DNA of 10,022 nt from Bacteroidales bacterium (GTDB lineage Bacteria; Bacteroidota; Bacteroidia; Bacteroidales; UBA7960): the NCBI GenBank assembly GCA_007132865.1, contig SLNU01000361.1, positions 1-10,022 of the forward strand. The letters run 5' to 3'. Both the position numbers and the translations under genes were made by a program. Below the pieces are notes generated by a model, which was not told where the DNA came from, searched no databases, and worked only from the letters and a program-made list of their open reading frames with translations. Every line of letters begins with the position of its first letter. Within the stretch, counting starts at the first letter, position 1. This document shows positions 7,689 through 10,022 of the stretch, one piece after another.

Positions 7689-8461
7689 TCCCTTTCTACC
7701 CGTCCTGGCCGGGTGGTTTCCCCCTCCCGTTTAACGCTTTCCTGCACTTTTTGTTCCATCTGGTTCAGTGCATCAAGTATTCTTTCGGCTTCCTGCCGGC
7801 TGAGCTGCCCGGATTGCGGACGGGTTTCCCCGTCCTGTCCGTCTTGCCTCTCTGGTTTTCCGGCCTGGTCCTGCTGGTCCGCCTCCTGTTCTCCTTCCTG
7901 TTCCCCTTCCTGTTCCCCTTCCTGGTCCCCTTCCTTGTCCTGCTGGTCCGTTTCCCCGCTCTCATCTCCTTCTCCTTCTCCTCCTCCTTCTCCATCTCCA
8001 TCTCCAGCTTGCTGCTCACCGGGTGGGGGATCCTGGAGGTGCTTCATTGCGTATTCGAGGTTGTATCGTGTGTCGTCGTCTGTTGGACTGATGCGGAGGG
8101 CATTTTTATAGGCCTCTATCCCTTCGCCGTAACGTTGTGCACCCAGGTGGGAATTCCCCAAATTATGGTAAGCACTGGCGAGGTTTATGTCGGAAGGGGC
8201 CAGGCGGGTCAATGCATCAAAAAGGCTTGCGGCCTCATCATATCTGCCCTGACGATAGAGGGCATTCCCAAGGTTGAACAGGGCCTTGGCGTTTTCGGGG
8301 TCTGCCTCCAGTGCACGGCGGTAATCCAATTCCGCTTCTGCATAATTCCCTTCATTGTAATGTCGGTTCCCTTGCCGGACCATGGATCTGTCCTGGCCGC
8401 TTTGGGCTAACGCGGCAGACCATCCGGCCATCAAGAAAATGAAAATAACCAAGCGGGTCAT
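7682..8461 (-). CDS. batC: BatC: exported TPR protein of the Bat operon
   Basis: A 259-residue protein with a signal peptide (about 1-20, ending ALA-Q) and three TPR motifs (about 25-58, 59-92 and 96-129, with GNYAEAELDYRRALEADP, LFNLGNALYRQGRYDEAA and AYHNLGNSHLGAQRYGEGI). A low-complexity acidic Gly/Glu/Gln/Asp tail (147-213) follows, then a helix LSRQEAERILDALNQMEQKV (220-239) and a terminal REW. The last helix and the Trp-ended tail fit my expectation for BatC. TPRs bind other proteins, and here the partners are presumably the other Bat proteins in the periplasm. The start codon overlaps the batB stop by four bases (ATGA). The acidic tail is encoded by short tandem DNA repeats (7885-7932 and 7964-8005), so its length may vary among strains. 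Confidence 0.92.
   Translation of the reverse strand: MTRLVIFIFLMAGWSAALAQSGQDRSMVRQGNRHYNEGNYAEAELDYRRALEADPENAKALFNLGNALYRQGRYDEAASLFDALTRLAPSDINLASAYHNLGNSHLGAQRYGEGIEAYKNALRISPTDDDTRYNLEYAMKHLQDPPPGEQQAGDGDGEGGGEGEGDESGETDQQDKEGDQEGEQEGEQEGEQEADQQDQAGKPERQDGQDGETRPQSGQLSRQEAERILDALNQMEQKVQESVKREGETTRPGRVEREW
7885..7932. repeat. 12-bp tandem repeat inside batC
   Basis: Four head-to-tail copies of a 12-base unit (+ strand consensus CCTGTTCCCCTT) with one or two substitutions in the outer copies. Twelve is a multiple of three, so copy changes keep the frame; on the minus strand the unit encodes Glu-Gly-Glu-Gln of the BatC acidic tail. Confidence 0.9.
7964..8005. repeat. 6-bp imperfect repeat tract inside batC
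   Basis: A 42-base tract built from a 6-base unit (minus strand GA[A/T]GGA) with one interruption of consecutive GGA codons. It encodes alternating Gly and Asp/Glu in the first part of the BatC acidic tail. The tract is in frame and purine-rich on the coding strand. Confidence 0.8.
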
Positions 8462-9489
8462 AATAATAAGCGTATTTTATCAAGCCATTTATTCTTTCTT
8501 TCAAAGATAAAAATATCAAGGACCAGCAGCAGCAATACAAGTCCGACAAAATACCGGAAACGACTCTCATAATCGGAAAAGACCAATTGATCGTATGTCT
8601 CTGTTTCCATTTTCCGGATCTCCTCCAGCAGTGTAATCAGGCCCAAATCTGCCCCGCTTCCCGCGGTGAAGGTCCCGCCTCCGGTCTCGGCAATCTGCCG
8701 CAACATCGCTTCATCATAACGTGTAACAACCGTTTGTCCCTGGTTATCGGTCAGAAACCCAGCCGGCCGGTTGTCCCGGTAAATGGGAATGGGCGCGCCT
8801 TCGGGTGTGCCGACTCCCACTGTGTGGATGGTAATCCCGTGCTGTTTGGCTTGCCTGGCTGCACTCACCGGGTCGTCCAAATGGTTCTCCCCATCGCTGA
8901 TAATAATAAGGGCCCTGTTTTTTCCGTCATCCGGCAAGGCGGCCATCGCCCTTTCAATGGCACTTTTGATGGAAGTACCCTGTTGCTCAATGCTGTTTGT
9001 GCTGATGGTCTGCAGGATGATCCGGGCGGCTGTCCTGTCGGGTGTCAGCGGTACCTGGGTCACGGCACTGCCCGCAAAGATCACCAATCCGATCCTGTCC
9101 TGTTCCAGCCTGTCCATAAATCGTGAAACAGAGCGTTTTGCCCGCTCCAGGCGATTGGGTTGTACGTCTTCTGCCAACATGCTCCGGCTGACATCCAGTG
9201 CGATCATGATATCGACCCCTTCCCGTTTGGCTTCCTCCAGCCTGCTGCCCTGCTGTGGGTTCACGGCCGCCAGTACCAGGAATGTCCAGGCAAACACAAA
9301 CAGGAAAAACTTCACCCAGGGCCGCCTGCCGGAGACCCAGGGCATTAGTCCGACTAGGCTCTCCATCCTTCCAAAGCGGCGCAGGGCACGTGCGCGCAAC
9401 CACCTTGAAACCAAAAACAATAGCAGAAAAACCGGCAGCAACACCAGCAGGTGAAATAATTCCGGATGTTCAAACCTTATGCCTTCCAT
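8458..9489 (-). CDS. batB: BatB: von Willebrand factor A domain membrane protein
   Basis: A 343-residue BatB. Membrane helices lie at about 11-28 and 59-76, separated by a basic loop (RWLRARALRRFGR), and a third at about 312-329 is followed by a basic tail. This places the central vWA domain (about 90-300) in the periplasm. The metal-ion-dependent adhesion site looks complete: DVSRS (99-103, the DxSxS motif), Thr172 in GTSI and Asp199 in SDGE. PNRLERAKRSV (111-121) and IGLVIFAGSAVTQVPLT (133-149) are typical of BatA/BatB. vWA proteins of this group are partners of MoxR AAA+ ATPases, and a moxR gene would be expected upstream of batA outside the window. It starts 25 bases after the batA stop, behind an A-rich leader, and its stop overlaps the batC start. 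Bat proteins were first linked to aerotolerance in Bacteroides fragilis; their exact role remains unsettled. Confidence 0.94.
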   Translation of the reverse strand: MEGIRFEHPELFHLLVLLPVFLLLFLVSRWLRARALRRFGRMESLVGLMPWVSGRRPWVKFFLFVFAWTFLVLAAVNPQQGSRLEEAKREGVDIMIALDVSRSMLAEDVQPNRLERAKRSVSRFMDRLEQDRIGLVIFAGSAVTQVPLTPDRTAARIILQTISTNSIEQQGTSIKSAIERAMAALPDDGKNRALIIISDGENHLDDPVSAARQAKQHGITIHTVGVGTPEGAPIPIYRDNRPAGFLTDNQGQTVVTRYDEAMLRQIAETGGGTFTAGSGADLGLITLLEEIRKMETETYDQLVFSDYESRFRYFVGLVLLLLVLDIFIFERKNKWLDKIRLLL

Positions 9490-9514
9490 TTCTTATTCTT
9501 CAGGTGAATCTGAA

Positions 9515-10022
9515 CTATGGTTGCGTTCTGAGCCACGTATATTTTAATGCGATCTCAAGTCCGAGCAATGCCAATGCCAGCAGCACCAGGGGCAGGTATT
9601 CATCCTTTTCCCTTGTGTATTCGGTTACCTCAATCTTGCTTCGTTCCAGGCGGTCAATCTCCTGGTATATGTTTTCCAGCGTTTGCGGGTCGCTTGCCCA
9701 GAAATAGCGTCCCCCTGTCAAGTGCGCAATATTTTCCAGCAACTCATCATCCACGGGTATTTCAACCTGTTGACGCTGAATTCCGTAAGGTGTTTGGAAA
9801 GGGTAGGGGACAGGCCCGCTGCTGCCCACCCCTATCGTATATACCCGGATATCAAGCAGGGCTGCAATTTCTGCCGCCGTTAACGGGTCCAGCACTCCTG
9901 CATTATTGATGCCATCGGTTAGCAGTACGATGACCTTGCTGATTGCCTGGCTATCCCGCAACCTGTTGATTGCGGTCGACAAGCCATCCCCGATGGCCGT
10001 GCCATCCTCGACCATTCCGGTG
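9515..10022 (-). CDS. batA: BatA: von Willebrand factor A domain protein, 5'-truncated at the window edge
   Basis: Only the C-terminal ~168 residues of a protein usually about 320-340 long are present; the gene continues beyond the right edge. The fragment opens with TGMVEDGTAIGDGL, which holds the MIDAS threonine, followed by KVIVLLTDGINNAG with the MIDAS aspartate, RVYTIGVGSSGPVPYPF, and a final membrane helix (YLPLVLLALALLGLEIALKY) near the C-terminus. The DxSxS part of the metal site lies outside the window. GMVEDGTAIG and LTDGxNNAG are characteristic of BatA and, with position, separate it from BatB. The internal ATG at 10015 belongs to the vWA core and is not the true start. It is the first of the five bat genes in this window. 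Confidence 0.93.
   Translation of the reverse strand, partial: TGMVEDGTAIGDGLSTAINRLRDSQAISKVIVLLTDGINNAGVLDPLTAAEIAALLDIRVYTIGVGSSGPVPYPFQTPYGIQRQQVEIPVDDELLENIAHLTGGRYFWASDPQTLENIYQEIDRLERSKIEVTEYTREKDEYLPLVLLALALLGLEIALKYTWLRTQP

Noticed and set aside
7885..8005. Short repeats as a CRISPR array or mobile-element terminus
   Set aside because: The units are 6 and 12 bases, directly adjacent without spacers, and encode an in-frame low-complexity protein segment.
7751..8410. Long open frame on the + strand opposite batC
   Set aside because: Its Ser/Pro/Phe/Leu-rich composition is the antisense of the acidic repeats and TPR codons; batC has family motifs and overlaps its neighbours as expected in the operon.

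Overview
The window looks like a chromosomal segment of a Bacteroidota (Bacteroidetes) bacterium. The main evidence is a Bat (Bacteroides aerotolerance) operon in the order batA-batB-batC-batD-batE, a transketolase split into two adjacent genes, a three-gene sigma factor / membrane protein / CpxP-like periplasmic protein set of a kind common in this phylum, and the lack of convincing Shine-Dalgarno sequences. Base composition appears moderately GC-rich. I cannot assign the order or genus from sequence alone.

Left half (1-5054, all + strand): the C-terminal ~525 residues of the ABC-F translation factor EttA, then the N- and C-terminal halves of transketolase, then an ECF-type RNA polymerase sigma factor, a single-pass membrane protein that is probably its anti-sigma factor, and a secreted Spy/CpxP-like protein that is probably the periplasmic sensor. 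Gaps are 37, 28, 17, 18 and -4 bases, so this could be read as one transcript, although internal promoters cannot be excluded.

Right half (5068-10022, all - strand): batE, batD, batC, batB and the C-terminal part of batA, transcribed from the right edge leftwards. batB/batC and batD/batE overlap by 4 bases (ATGA) and batC/batD by up to 7 bases, which suggests translational coupling. The products are predicted to be exported or membrane-anchored: two von Willebrand factor A (vWA) proteins (BatA, BatB), a TPR protein with a long acidic tail (BatC), a large membrane-anchored periplasmic protein (BatD) and a TPR/SH3 membrane protein (BatE). They presumably form a cell-envelope complex that works with a MoxR AAA+ ATPase, which would lie beyond the right edge.

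The two transcription units converge with only 13 bases between stop codons and no recognisable terminator. I see no mobile element, RNA gene, CRISPR array or non-coding stretch longer than 40 bases. Most of the window is well-known gene families. The part most worth a second look is the sigma/anti-sigma/CpxP-like module, whose putative periplasmic partners carry strikingly different charge.
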